Assembly: GCA_029246705.1 (NCBI GenBank)
Contig: JAQWMQ010000001.1
Span: 1-64,000, forward strand
Length of the DNA: 64,000 bases
From: Phycisphaerales bacterium
GTDB lineage: Bacteria; Planctomycetota; Phycisphaerae; Phycisphaerales; SM1A02
Direction: 5' to 3'
Shown here: positions 25,866 to 34,915 of the stretch, piece by piece
How positions within the stretch are numbered: position 1 is the stretch's first letter
How the letters are laid out: each line of letters opens with the position of its first letter
Notes under the pieces: model-generated
The model's input: only the letters and a program-made list of their open reading frames with translations
Databases searched by the model: none
What the model was told of the DNA's origin: nothing
Made by a program: the position numbers and the translations under genes

Positions 25866-27278
25866 ATGAAGATCACACTCCCGAAGCAGTACGCCATGGC
25901 CGGTGCCCTCGGCTTGCTCATGGCCATTCTGGCATCCGCTCCGTGCCAGGCACAGGCGCCCAACTCGGCCCGTGCCCATCACCCCTTCAAGCTCTCTCCC
26001 ACTGAGAATCTCAACTGCATCAGGCTGGGCAACATCGCACAGACCCGGCACTGGGCGCCGATGTCCTCATGGACGGAACCCAAGTTCTCCCATGGCGAGA
26101 ACCCCGACAACTGGAACCTCTTCGAGCCGCACCCCCGGGATCCCCTGGGCGGTGATGGCGACGCACTCCTGGGCTCGCCCCTGGCCTACCCCATGGCGCC
26201 GATCCGCAACACCCTTGATCGACTCTATCAACGGGAAATCCTCGTCCATATCTACGACCTCCTGATCTTCCAGAACGTCTCGAGGACGCTCGAAGCGGAC
26301 CAGAACCCCAATTCCCTCTACAACCGCTTCGATGTCGCGCTCCACATCAAGACCTGGGACATCCCCGACCAGGGCGCCGGCATCTTCACTGCCGATTTCC
26401 GGGTCAACAACAACGTCCTGAACAGCCCGCCTCCGGGGGAATCAGTGGGCGCGTTCAGTCCACTCAACGATATCGACAGCAACACGTCCTTCCTGATCAA
26501 CCGCATGGAACTCCAGCAGAGCTTCCTCGATGAACGGGTGAACCTGACCATCGGCAAGGGCAACCCCAACGACACCATCGCATCCAATCTGTTTGCATGG
26601 GACGAGACCAGCCAGTTCATCGCGGTGACCTTCGACGGCGGGAACTACCCGGTCGGATACAGCGGCTACATGCCCCTGGTCTCGTTGCAGGTGATTCCCG
26701 TCGAAGGGATCTACATGACCGGAGTCGTCACGAGCGGACTCGGATCGAACTACCAGCTCTTCTCCACGATGGGCGAAGGACTCTACTGGTGCGCCGGAGA
26801 AGTCGGAGCGGTCATCGAGGTCGGCGAGGAGAAACGCCAGGGCCGGTATTCGATCGCCCTGATGAATTCCAACACCGGAAACGACACCGTCGACTACGCG
26901 ACCAGGACCAGCGGCAACGCCATGGCGATCGTGTTCCAGCAGGAGATCGCGGATTCGACCGCACTCTGGTCGCAGTACCTGCTCTGCTCGAACGAGATCG
27001 GACCGGCCGAACAGGAACTGACCTTCGGGCTCTCGATCGAGAACTGCTTCAACCGGTCCAACGACGGCTTCGGTGTCGGACTGGGCTGGACCGATCCGTC
27101 CTCGAGCGCCTACCCGGGCTGGCGCCAGCGTTTCCAGCTGGAGACCTATTATCGACTGCAGCTCACTGAAACCTGGCAGCTCTCACCGGACTTCCAGTTT
27201 CTCAGCCGTCCCGCCAACCCGGAGTCCGAGGAACGCCCGGTCTACGCCTTCGCACTCCGACTGCTCACCGAGTTCTAG
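25866..27278 (+). CDS. OprB-like carbohydrate porin (outer membrane beta-barrel)
   Basis: Encodes 470 residues with a signal peptide (about 1-30, ending APCQAQA). The remainder is rich in aromatic residues, Gly and Asn with alternating strands, for example QFIAVTFDGGNYPVGYSGYM, VSLQVIPVEGIYMTGVV and FGLSIENCFNRSNDGFGVGL. It ends FALRLLTEF, with the terminal Phe typical of outer-membrane barrels. Such porins (OprB group) pass sugars or other small solutes across the outer membrane. Substrate preference cannot be judged. Its stop TAG lies in CTAG, a palindrome that also gives the convergent NADH dehydrogenase gene its TAG, so the stops overlap by 2 nt on opposite strands. Confidence 0.75.
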   Translation: MKITLPKQYAMAGALGLLMAILASAPCQAQAPNSARAHHPFKLSPTENLNCIRLGNIAQTRHWAPMSSWTEPKFSHGENPDNWNLFEPHPRDPLGGDGDALLGSPLAYPMAPIRNTLDRLYQREILVHIYDLLIFQNVSRTLEADQNPNSLYNRFDVALHIKTWDIPDQGAGIFTADFRVNNNVLNSPPPGESVGAFSPLNDIDSNTSFLINRMELQQSFLDERVNLTIGKGNPNDTIASNLFAWDETSQFIAVTFDGGNYPVGYSGYMPLVSLQVIPVEGIYMTGVVTSGLGSNYQLFSTMGEGLYWCAGEVGAVIEVGEEKRQGRYSIALMNSNTGNDTVDYATRTSGNAMAIVFQQEIADSTALWSQYLLCSNEIGPAEQELTFGLSIENCFNRSNDGFGVGLGWTDPSSSAYPGWRQRFQLETYYRLQLTETWQLSPDFQFLSRPANPESEERPVYAFALRLLTEF

Positions 27279-28591
27279 CCGGCATCATCATCCCGCCTCA
27301 GCGGCTTGGTGATGATCTCGTTGCTTGCACTGAAGAACAGGTACGCCCACAACCAGCCCCACATCGCGGCGATTCGACTGCGGAATCCGACCAGGAACAC
27401 GATGTGCACCAGTGCCCAGACGACCCATGCGGGGAATCCGGAGAGGTTCAGCCACTTGGATTCAAGGACCGCCTTGCCACGCCCCACCGTGGCCATGGTT
27501 CCCTTGTCGAAGTAGGTGAAGTCGGCATGTGATCCCGCGGCAGTCTTGCCACGCAGTTCCGCAGCTATGCATTTCCCTGCGTACGTTCCCATCTGGATGG
27601 CACCCTGTGCGACCCCGGGTACCTCCTTTCCGGTACGCGGGTCATGGATCATGGCAAGATCCCCGATCACGCGGACATCACTGCGGCCCGGCAGTGTGAG
27701 GTCCGGCTTCACCTCGACCCGACCACCCGAGACCAGTTCCACGCCGAGCTTGCCCGCCAGTGATGACCCGGTGACGCCCGCCGCCCAGACGACCGTCCGG
27801 GCGGGCACGAATTCATCGTCGATCATCACGCCCTTGCCACTGATCTCCATCACCCGGCGTCCTTCGAGGACCTCGACTCCGTAGGACTTGAGGATTCGTC
27901 GTGCGGCGTTCGAACTCTTCTCGCTCATCCCGGAAAGAATTCTTTCCGCCCCCTCCACCAGGAGCACCCGTGCCTTGGAGGTGTCGAGGTTCTTGAAATC
28001 GGGGGCGATCTCGTCGACGGCCAGCTGCTTGATCGCACCGGCCAGTTCGACCCCGGTCGCGCCTGCACCCACCACCACGAAGGTCATGCAGGCCAACAGT
28101 TCGTCGCGGTCCTCTTCCCCGAAGGCATAGTCAGCGTCCTCGAAGGCGGTCAGGATCCGGTTGCGAATGTCGGTGGCCTGATGGAGCGCCTTCAAGCCCG
28201 GCGCATGTTCGGCCCACTGGTCGTTTCCGAAGTAGTTGTCCTTCATGCCCGCAGCGACGACGAGGTGGTCCCAGTGCGCGATCCTGCCGAATCCGCGAAC
28301 TTCCTTCTTCTCGAGGTCGATCTCCTCGACCTCGCCGATCAGCACACTGGCGTTGTTCTGCTTGCGAAACGCCTTGCGAAGCGGATAGGCGATGTCGCTT
28401 TCCCCGAGTACACCAGTCGCGACCTGGTAGAGGAGCGGCTGGAACAGGTGGTGGTTCGACCGATCGATCAACAACACATTGACATCAAGCCGGGACAACG
28501 CACGGGCGCAGGACATGCCCCCGAAACCTCCTCCGATCACCACCACGTTCGGACGGCCATCCACATAGCCATGCATCTGTCTTTGACTCAT
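27275..28591 (-). CDS. ndh: Type II NADH dehydrogenase (NAD(P)/FAD-dependent oxidoreductase)
   Basis: Encodes 438 residues. NVVVIGGGFGGMSCARAL near the N-terminus is the FAD dinucleotide-binding fold and FVVVGAGATGVELAGAIKQL (about 170-190) is the NADH fold. TVVWAAGVTGSSL and VRVIGDLAMI fit the conserved FAD region. C-terminal hydrophobic helices (LSGFPAWVVWALVHIVFLVGF) match membrane-attached NDH-2 enzymes. NDH-2 oxidises NADH and reduces quinone without pumping protons, feeding the downstream bc-type complex and caa3 oxidase encoded a few kb away. It overlaps the SRAP gene by 4 nt (ATGA), so expression of the two is linked. Confidence 0.9.
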   Translation of the reverse strand: MSQRQMHGYVDGRPNVVVIGGGFGGMSCARALSRLDVNVLLIDRSNHHLFQPLLYQVATGVLGESDIAYPLRKAFRKQNNASVLIGEVEEIDLEKKEVRGFGRIAHWDHLVVAAGMKDNYFGNDQWAEHAPGLKALHQATDIRNRILTAFEDADYAFGEEDRDELLACMTFVVVGAGATGVELAGAIKQLAVDEIAPDFKNLDTSKARVLLVEGAERILSGMSEKSSNAARRILKSYGVEVLEGRRVMEISGKGVMIDDEFVPARTVVWAAGVTGSSLAGKLGVELVSGGRVEVKPDLTLPGRSDVRVIGDLAMIHDPRTGKEVPGVAQGAIQMGTYAGKCIAAELRGKTAAGSHADFTYFDKGTMATVGRGKAVLESKWLNLSGFPAWVVWALVHIVFLVGFRSRIAAMWGWLWAYLFFSASNEIITKPLRRDDDAG

Positions 28592-29280
28592 TTGACCGTA
28601 CTCTCCTCAAGACATCGGGGGTCATCGTGCGCGGGGTTGTTGACATGTCGACTCACCGGCATGGATTCGAGGATCCCGTTGCCCGCAGGGCATGCCAGCC
28701 GGTCGACGCGGTCGGGTGTGGCCCCATCCCGACCATCATCCAGCCAGGTGGTCCAGTCGTCGGGTTCGAGGATCACCGGCATCCGGTCGTGGATCCCCTT
28801 CATGAAGTGGTTGGGAGCGGTCGTGAGCACGGCGACGGACTCGAGTTCCGTTCCGTCGGGACCACGCCAGCATTCCCAGAGCCCGGCAAGGCCCATCGGC
28901 CTTCCATCGCTCCTGCGGATCAGGTACGGCTGCTTCCGCTCCGCTTCCTTCTTCCATTCGAAGAATCCGGAAGCAGGAACAAGGCAGCGACGGTCCACCC
29001 ATGCCTTTCGGAAGGATGGTTTTTCAGAAGCGGTCTCGGACCGGGCATTGATCATCCTTGCACCGATCGAGACGTCCTTCGCCCAGGACGGCACCAGGCC
29101 CCAGTGCATGCCGATGGCCTCCCGTCGCGGAGTCCCGGAGAGTTCGAGCATCCTTCGGATCACCGGAACGCGCTGGGTCGGCGCGATGTTGTATCTCGGT
29201 TTCCAGGACGATCGCACCACGGCATCGAACGCAATGCCGATGTCTTCGGGTGACTCCTGAAGGTAGAACCTGCCGCACAT
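28588..29280 (-). CDS. SOS response-associated peptidase (SRAP/HMCES/YedK family)
   Basis: I choose ATG 29280, which places the catalytic Cys at position 2 (MCGRFYLQ); AAGGGG lies just upstream. An adjacent in-frame ATG (29283) and a farther upstream start would hide the Cys. The 230-residue protein has the other SRAP signatures: PRYNIAPTQRVPVIR, HWGLVPSWAKD, INARSETASEKPSF, CLVPASGFFEWK and the His in LTTAPNHFMKGIHDRMPVIL. SRAP proteins crosslink covalently to abasic sites in single-stranded DNA and protect them during replication. Its coding end overlaps the NADH dehydrogenase start by 4 nt, an unexpected partner for a DNA repair gene. Confidence 0.95.
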   Translation of the reverse strand: MCGRFYLQESPEDIGIAFDAVVRSSWKPRYNIAPTQRVPVIRRMLELSGTPRREAIGMHWGLVPSWAKDVSIGARMINARSETASEKPSFRKAWVDRRCLVPASGFFEWKKEAERKQPYLIRRSDGRPMGLAGLWECWRGPDGTELESVAVLTTAPNHFMKGIHDRMPVILEPDDWTTWLDDGRDGATPDRVDRLACPAGNGILESMPVSRHVNNPAHDDPRCLEESTVK

Positions 29281-29450
29281 CATCTGCCCCTTGTACCCGG
29301 TACTCACCAGCATAGCCGGGGAGTGGCCTGACAGCCTGAAGAGGCTGCTTCAGCATGCCACTACTTTCGACTGGGGTGTCCCATCGTGACGGGACGGGAT
29401 GCCCGGATGGGCATAGCATGGATCCACACCACTCCCGAAGGACCCATCCA

Positions 29451-30452
29451 ATGAAGTTCCCTCATGCCTTTCTTGCCGTTTCACTGCTGGCCACGTCCCT
29501 CTGCTCGATGCCGCTGGAAGCACAGGAGGAGACAGCACCACTGATCATCGACGTGACGGTGCTCAGCACCGGTGCAGAAGCCCCCAATACCGCACTGATC
29601 GCCGAGGTCGTCCGCGTCGCCATGCTCGATGCGGACCCCGAAGCCAGGGCCCGGCCGGGCAGGACACCGGGAACGATCGAGGTCGAAGCGACCACCGAGG
29701 CGATCATCCTCGCCGGCCTCGCGATCAAGAGACTCGAGAATCGCCCGGCTGCAGGTCGGATCGACCCTGAAATGCTCTATGTGGAAGGCACACGAACCCG
29801 AGACGGGATCGGACGTTATTTCTTCGATCGGGAGATCGCCCAGGTCATGGGACACCTCGGTGCCAACTGGCTCGAAAGGCCCACCCGGGAAAAGGAGGAA
29901 CGCACGTCGCTGCTGATCGACCTGCTCGGAGTGAAGAAGGACACGGATGTCGCGGACATCGGTGCAGGCACCGGGTACTTCACCTTCCCGATCGCACGAA
30001 AGGCGACCGAAGGAACCGTGCATGCCGTCGACATCCAGCCGGAGATGCTCGAGTTCATCGAAGCAAGGAAGCGTCATGAGGACATCGACAACGTGAAGGG
30101 CGTTCTTGGAACGATCATGGACTCGAACCTCGAGCCGGAATCGATCGATCTCGCCTTTGCGGTCGATGCCTACCACGAGTTTTCAAACCCCTGGGAGATG
30201 CTGCAGTCGATCAGGGAGGCTCTTCGTCCGGGAGGCCGCCTGATACTGGTCGAGTTCAGGCTGGAGGATCCCGAGGTTCCCATCAAGCTTCTCCACAAGA
30301 TGAGCCAGGCGCAGGCACGCAGGGAACTCGAAGCCGCGGGGTTTGAATGGGTGCGAACCGAGGACCAGTTGCCTCGTCAGCACATCCTGATCTTCCAGAA
30401 GCCGGGAAAGATCAGCGTGGAGACTCCGGCTGCTCAGCCTGCGGACCCTTGA
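29451..30452 (+). CDS. Exported class I SAM-dependent methyltransferase-like protein
   Basis: About 333 residues from ATG 29451. A signal peptide occupies about 1-24 (FPHAFLAVSLLATSLCSMPLEAQ). After a variable region, FFDREIAQVMGHLGANWLERP precedes a Rossmann methyltransferase core: DVADIGAGTGYFTFPIA (SAM-binding glycine motif), VHAVDIQPEMLEFI (acidic residue for ribose) and DLAFAVDAYHEF. Signal-bearing methyltransferases of this pattern recur in environmental bacteria, but SAM is not known to be abundant outside the cytoplasm, so the reaction is uncertain. The 3' end overlaps the convergent small respiratory-cluster gene by 19 nt. Confidence 0.85.
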   Translation: MKFPHAFLAVSLLATSLCSMPLEAQEETAPLIIDVTVLSTGAEAPNTALIAEVVRVAMLDADPEARARPGRTPGTIEVEATTEAIILAGLAIKRLENRPAAGRIDPEMLYVEGTRTRDGIGRYFFDREIAQVMGHLGANWLERPTREKEERTSLLIDLLGVKKDTDVADIGAGTGYFTFPIARKATEGTVHAVDIQPEMLEFIEARKRHEDIDNVKGVLGTIMDSNLEPESIDLAFAVDAYHEFSNPWEMLQSIREALRPGGRLILVEFRLEDPEVPIKLLHKMSQAQARRELEAAGFEWVRTEDQLPRQHILIFQKPGKISVETPAAQPADP

Positions 30453-30976
30453 ACCGCACCGGCCCCGAGGCGTCTGCGCAGTCCGAGGTGATCTCGAATC
30501 ACCACCAGGAGTCCGAGCGGAAGAGCAAGCAGGATCAATGGCAGCAACTGCCACCACTCCGGGCGCGGAAGCCCCACCGCCACCTCCACCGGCACCTCCA
30601 GCATCCGCCCCTGCGAGCTGACTTCGACCAGGAACAACCACTCGCCAGCTTCAGGGATGTCGAACACCGCCTTGTGGGCGAAGGCATTCCCGGGATCGGG
30701 CTCACCTCCGATCACCCACGAAGGTGTTCCGGGATCCCAGGACGTGCGCCTGACGCGCAAGAGAAGGTCAAAGGATTCCAGCGGCGCTCCGTTCTCCGAG
30801 TCGGTGGCGACCACGGCGAACTCGACCTCTCCCGCTCGAAGCGGGGCTGGTGACGAGAAGATCAGAACCCGCAGACCGTCACCCTCGACCACGTCCCGAA
30901 GCTGACCGGTGTCCGCTCCTGCAGGACGGACAAGCAGCATGATCAATGCCAGGATGGTGCAGCCTCGATGGATCAT
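30434..30976 (-). CDS. Small exported beta-domain protein at the end of the respiratory cluster
   Basis: Encodes 180 residues: a signal peptide (about 1-21), a soluble domain of about 100 residues and a C-terminal membrane helix (WQLLPLILLALPLGLLVVI). The segment VLIFSSPAPLRAGEVEFAVVATD followed by IPEAGEWLFLVEV resembles FixH/YtkA-like beta-sandwich proteins often seen beside cytochrome oxidase assembly genes. It may assist copper delivery or oxidase assembly on the outer face of the membrane; this is inferred from context. The ATG overlaps the CtaG-fusion stop by 4 nt, so it is the last gene of the operon. Confidence 0.7.
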   Translation of the reverse strand: MIHRGCTILALIMLLVRPAGADTGQLRDVVEGDGLRVLIFSSPAPLRAGEVEFAVVATDSENGAPLESFDLLLRVRRTSWDPGTPSWVIGGEPDPGNAFAHKAVFDIPEAGEWLFLVEVSSQGRMLEVPVEVAVGLPRPEWWQLLPLILLALPLGLLVVIRDHLGLRRRLGAGAVQGSAG

Positions 30977-33366
30977 GGGAGCAGCGTCCCTCTCATCTGC
31001 ATCGGTTGGAGGACGATCCAGATTCCCCAGAGGAGCAGTGCGAACTGAACCACGCCCAAGGGGAGAATCCCGAGCAACACCCGTGAGGTGCGTGCTCCCG
31101 GCAGCGCGGCGCGCGCGAATGCGAAAGCGATCGCCCAGGACATCACGAAGCCGAGATTGAGCAGGAGGATCTCCACCTCGAGCAACCAGGGCGGCACCGG
31201 CGCACAGCAGGCGGCAGACCAGGATGGCGTGCCGAGCAGTCCCTCGAGCGAACCTCCGGAAACGTCAAGAAGTGCTCGATGGCTGATCGGAATGATTGCA
31301 GCCCAGCTTGTCACGAAGTGGAACTGGTAGTGAACCACCCACATCACCACCCCGAGTGGGACCAAAGCCAGCGCACTGCGTCCCAACCATCCCCTGTGGT
31401 TCATGCCGACCGGTGCAGGAGCGACCGTGCGAGGCAGGATCAGGACGAGGGCAACGGCCACCAGGGCCGGCAGCACGAGCAGTTCGAACCCAAGGAGGAC
31501 GGTGGCCGCCATGGCATGAGTCTGGAAACCCCAGGCCGCAGTCAGATCATCCTGCCAGTCGAGGATCGGCGCGGTCATTCCCGTCGCATTCGCGAAGGCC
31601 CCGAAGACCAGCACCAGCAGCAGAGCGGACCAGTCGAGTCGATCGGAAAGCCGGCCGAGGGAACTGCGCCAGTCAGGGAACGTCAGTCCGCTGCCGAGGG
31701 AAGTCGCCTTGATCCCGACGTTGTCCCGGGGACAGGCATCCGCACAGTCGAGGCAGAACGTGCAGTCCAGGTTGCCGACCTTGCGTGGAAGGAACAGGTC
31801 GGTTCCACATCCGGCCACCGTCGCACTTCCGCGGATGCACTCCTGGGTCGTGCACTCCGCGCACACCGAGGCATCTCGTGGGGCGACCTCGACCGGGGAG
31901 ACCATCGACTGCACGAAGTGAAACTGACCGATCGGACAGACGTACTTGCAGAAGGACGCCCCTCGGAAGAAGGCATCGACGAGAAAGGCCGCGACGAAGT
32001 AGCCGATCACCACCCAGGCGGTTCCTGCCGGTGAATCCCAGAGTGCCAGGACCTCGTAGGCCCAGAGCCAGCACACCACCAGCCCCACTGCGAACCACTT
32101 GGTTCGTAGTGCGCGGGGGAAGGACAGTCTGCGCGGCAGGAAACGACCCGCCAGCGTCCTGGGGAGCGTGAAAGGACAGGCCATGCAGAGGAGGTTTCCA
32201 CCAACCAGCAGCAGGAGCACGGCAATGCCCCTCCACAGGGTCCAGGGGAGAACCCCGGCGAGGTTCATCGAGCTGGTCCGAGGCCCCCAGAAGCCGTCCA
32301 CCACGACCAGGACGGCCAGTGCCAGCATCAGCAGGCGCACGCCATGTCGTCCTCGTCGTGAAGCCAGCATGGGGCCGATCAGGGGCAGCTTGAGAAGATC
32401 GAAACGCCTTCGATCCCGACCCGTTCGAACCACCTCCCTCGGGGCAGACTCCGCGCCCAACACCGGAAGCGCTATCGATTCGACCGGAGCCCGGGATGTC
32501 CTGGCCTGCGCCCGCGCCCAGCGCTCCCGCTGCCCCTCGGGACCGCTGCGACGAAGCAGCGTGCGAACCACGCCTGCGATCGGGAGGACGAAGATGATCG
32601 AACCGGGGACCCACATCAGGCCTGCCGCCAGGGCCTGGTCCTCCATGGCATCCAGGCCGAGCGCAGGCGTGACCTGTTCGTAGATCGGATAGATCACCCG
32701 GGGCGAGAACGCGAAGAAGGCACTGAAGATCGTGTTCTGCAGATCGGCGGTCAGGAGATAGGGAATCATCGTCCAGCGCGGCCAGATGCTGCGTGAAGGC
32801 CAGGGCTGGATGACCGGGAACCAGAAGAGGATCGCCGAGCCGAGGAAGAGTCCGTGCTCCACCTGGTGCCAGAACGGATCGACCAGAGCGAGTTCGTAGA
32901 GGACGGGCACGTGCCAGAGCCAGGTCATGGTGACCATCGATATCCAGCCCGTGACCGGGTGGACGAGCACGTGCCCGATCCGATGGACCGCGGGGCTTGC
33001 CAGGAACGGACCCAGCCAGTCGGTCCGGACCGTTGCCGGCAGCCCCCACAACATCGGGTTGGCGGGAGCTCCCATCAGCAACAACGGCGGCACCACCATC
33101 AGGAGCAGGAAGTGCTGCGCCATGTGTGCAGAGAGCAGGAAGCCGCCAAGGGCATCCAGGGGCGAGAAGATGGCCAGCAGAAGGACCACGATCCCGAGGA
33201 TGAATGACCACGCCCTCCACCAGGGGAAGCGGGCAGGTTGGCTTCGGTGGATGCCGATGAAGCCACGGATGTAGACCACACCGACAACGATCGCGATGAG
33301 CGTGGGAAACAGCTCCAATTGCCAGGAGGTCATCGATGCCTGAAGGAAGGCCTCGCGCCAACTCAT
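30973..33366 (-). CDS. CtaG-like oxidase assembly protein fused to NapH/NosR-type polyferredoxin
   Basis: About 797 residues; ATG 33366 is preceded by GGAGG (5 nt). Residues about 10-275 are a polytopic CtaG (caa3-type) domain with AHMAQHFLLLMVVPPLLLMG, MTWLWHVPVLYELAL and FWHQVEHGLFL. CtaG aids copper insertion into oxidases. After a charged linker, residues about 340-560 form a NapH/NosR-like iron-sulfur membrane domain: GNLLCMACPFTLPR (Cys394, Cys397), FCKYVCPIGQFH (Cys473, Cys477), CAECTTQEC, and a ferredoxin motif CTFCLDCADACP (Cys535, 538, 541, 545). More membrane helices follow to the end. Joining the two domains in one chain is unusual; it may supply electrons for oxidase maturation. 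The frame is continuous with no sign of a sequencing join. Confidence 0.88.
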   Translation of the reverse strand: MSWREAFLQASMTSWQLELFPTLIAIVVGVVYIRGFIGIHRSQPARFPWWRAWSFILGIVVLLLAIFSPLDALGGFLLSAHMAQHFLLLMVVPPLLLMGAPANPMLWGLPATVRTDWLGPFLASPAVHRIGHVLVHPVTGWISMVTMTWLWHVPVLYELALVDPFWHQVEHGLFLGSAILFWFPVIQPWPSRSIWPRWTMIPYLLTADLQNTIFSAFFAFSPRVIYPIYEQVTPALGLDAMEDQALAAGLMWVPGSIIFVLPIAGVVRTLLRRSGPEGQRERWARAQARTSRAPVESIALPVLGAESAPREVVRTGRDRRRFDLLKLPLIGPMLASRRGRHGVRLLMLALAVLVVVDGFWGPRTSSMNLAGVLPWTLWRGIAVLLLLVGGNLLCMACPFTLPRTLAGRFLPRRLSFPRALRTKWFAVGLVVCWLWAYEVLALWDSPAGTAWVVIGYFVAAFLVDAFFRGASFCKYVCPIGQFHFVQSMVSPVEVAPRDASVCAECTTQECIRGSATVAGCGTDLFLPRKVGNLDCTFCLDCADACPRDNVGIKATSLGSGLTFPDWRSSLGRLSDRLDWSALLLVLVFGAFANATGMTAPILDWQDDLTAAWGFQTHAMAATVLLGFELLVLPALVAVALVLILPRTVAPAPVGMNHRGWLGRSALALVPLGVVMWVVHYQFHFVTSWAAIIPISHRALLDVSGGSLEGLLGTPSWSAACCAPVPPWLLEVEILLLNLGFVMSWAIAFAFARAALPGARTSRVLLGILPLGVVQFALLLWGIWIVLQPMQMRGTLLP

Positions 33367-33421
33367 GCGCACCTCCGCGACGTAACACTGCCTTGCAAGC
33401 GATCAGCCGGCAGACGTGAAC

Positions 33422-34915
33422 TCAATTCTTGGAGCGCTTCTTGTCCAGTTCCATCAACTGCGGGATCCGTGCACCAGGTCGGCCGGCAGGGCGGACTCCG
33501 GGGGGATGACAGGTGTGAAGGAAGGACACCACTGCCTCGGTCTCCGCGGAGGAGAGGTTCTTGCCGAATGCAGGCATGTTGCCGTCACCCTGCTGAACCT
33601 GCCTGATCAACTGAGATGGGCTCAGTCTCAAGGCCACGTCGGCGAGATCAGGGCCACGTTGTCCGCCGATACCGTCAAGCGCGTGGCAGTTTCTGCACTG
33701 CGAGTGCTGCAGGACGATCGCACCCTGCAGTTCGAGGGGCGAACGATTCTTGACGAAGGTCGGAGGTATCGCATCCGAAGTCCACGCCTGCATGTGCGGC
33801 GACCATGGACTGGTCACCCCAAGCCAGGACAACACCCCGAGCCCGGTGATCAGGAGGATCATCACCAGCACCGCGATGGGTCGCTTGGATGCGCTGCGTG
33901 AACCGGTACCGGCCAGGAACGGCACGAGGAACAGGACCAGCAGCAGCACCGGAGCGGCGGTGATGATCAGGTAGTCCTCGACCGAAGGTGTCAGCAGGGC
34001 CAGCACCGCGAAGATCCACAGGAACGGGAAGTCCGGACGCGGCGTCACGTCGATCAGTGTCGGATCAGGTCGTGGGCCCGGTCCGATGGGGCCGTACCAG
34101 GCGGCGACGACGATCAGGGCGATGAGCATGACTCCGCAGAAGACCATGTCCCGCTGTGCGGCGACGGGGAAGAAGGGAACGCCCTTCTTCTTCATGCGTT
34201 CGTGATAGGCAGCCTGGTAGGTCGCCTTCTCCACCACTTCCCCGGGGGAACCGGGCTTGGGTTCCTCGGAGATGCCATGCTTCAGCACCAGCATCAGGTG
34301 CGCCCCGATCAGGCCGATGGCGGCTCCGGGCAGGACGAACACGTGCAGCGTGAAGAATCGGGAGAGGGTGTCACCACCGATGATCGGGCCACCCAGGACC
34401 AGGTGGGTCAACCATCCGCCGATGATCGGGAAGCGCCCCATCATGGATGCTCCGATGCCCACGCCCCAGTAGGCATTCGCATCCCATCGCATGACCTGCC
34501 CGGTGAAGGCCAGGGCAAGCGTGGTCAGCATCAACGCGACCCCGAACAACCAGGTCATCTCCCGGGGGAACTTGAAGGCGCCGTGCAGGAACACCTGCAC
34601 CATGTGCACCAGCATCATGAAGACCATGGCATTGCTGGACCAGCCGTGGATGGCGCGAAGCATCCAGCCGGCGGGCACGTCGTAGTTCAGGTAGAGCAGG
34701 CTGTCATAGACCGTGTCGGCGCTTGGTGCGTAGACCAGGGCCAGGCAGATGCCGGTGACGATCTGAATCGAGAAGAACATGAGCGTGCAGGAGCCAAAGA
34801 CGTACCACCACTTAGCACTGCGCGGAACGTGGTGGGTCATTGGAGGACCGAGCAGTCCCATGATGCCCGTTCGATCATCGATCCAGGCCCAGGCGCCCTT
34901 GAGCATCTTCATCAT
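33422..34915 (-). CDS. Cytochrome b fused to C-terminal cytochrome c domain
   Basis: Encodes 497 residues. The N-terminal half is a cytochrome b with the paired heme-binding histidines in LRAIHGWSSNAMVF / HMVQVFLHG and LHVFVLPGAAIGLIGAHLMLVLKHG. The PEWY-like region and further helices (DFPFLWIFAVLALLTPSVED) follow. A C-terminal class I cytochrome c domain has CRNCH at 407-411 (QHSQCRNCHALDGIGGQRGP) and the Met ligand region GDGNMPAFGKNL. It is the quinol-oxidising core of a bc-type complex, with the c domain carrying electrons onward. The ATG overlaps the Rieske stop by 1 nt (TGATG). Confidence 0.93.
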   Translation of the reverse strand: MMKMLKGAWAWIDDRTGIMGLLGPPMTHHVPRSAKWWYVFGSCTLMFFSIQIVTGICLALVYAPSADTVYDSLLYLNYDVPAGWMLRAIHGWSSNAMVFMMLVHMVQVFLHGAFKFPREMTWLFGVALMLTTLALAFTGQVMRWDANAYWGVGIGASMMGRFPIIGGWLTHLVLGGPIIGGDTLSRFFTLHVFVLPGAAIGLIGAHLMLVLKHGISEEPKPGSPGEVVEKATYQAAYHERMKKKGVPFFPVAAQRDMVFCGVMLIALIVVAAWYGPIGPGPRPDPTLIDVTPRPDFPFLWIFAVLALLTPSVEDYLIITAAPVLLLVLFLVPFLAGTGSRSASKRPIAVLVMILLITGLGVLSWLGVTSPWSPHMQAWTSDAIPPTFVKNRSPLELQGAIVLQHSQCRNCHALDGIGGQRGPDLADVALRLSPSQLIRQVQQGDGNMPAFGKNLSSAETEAVVSFLHTCHPPGVRPAGRPGARIPQLMELDKKRSKN

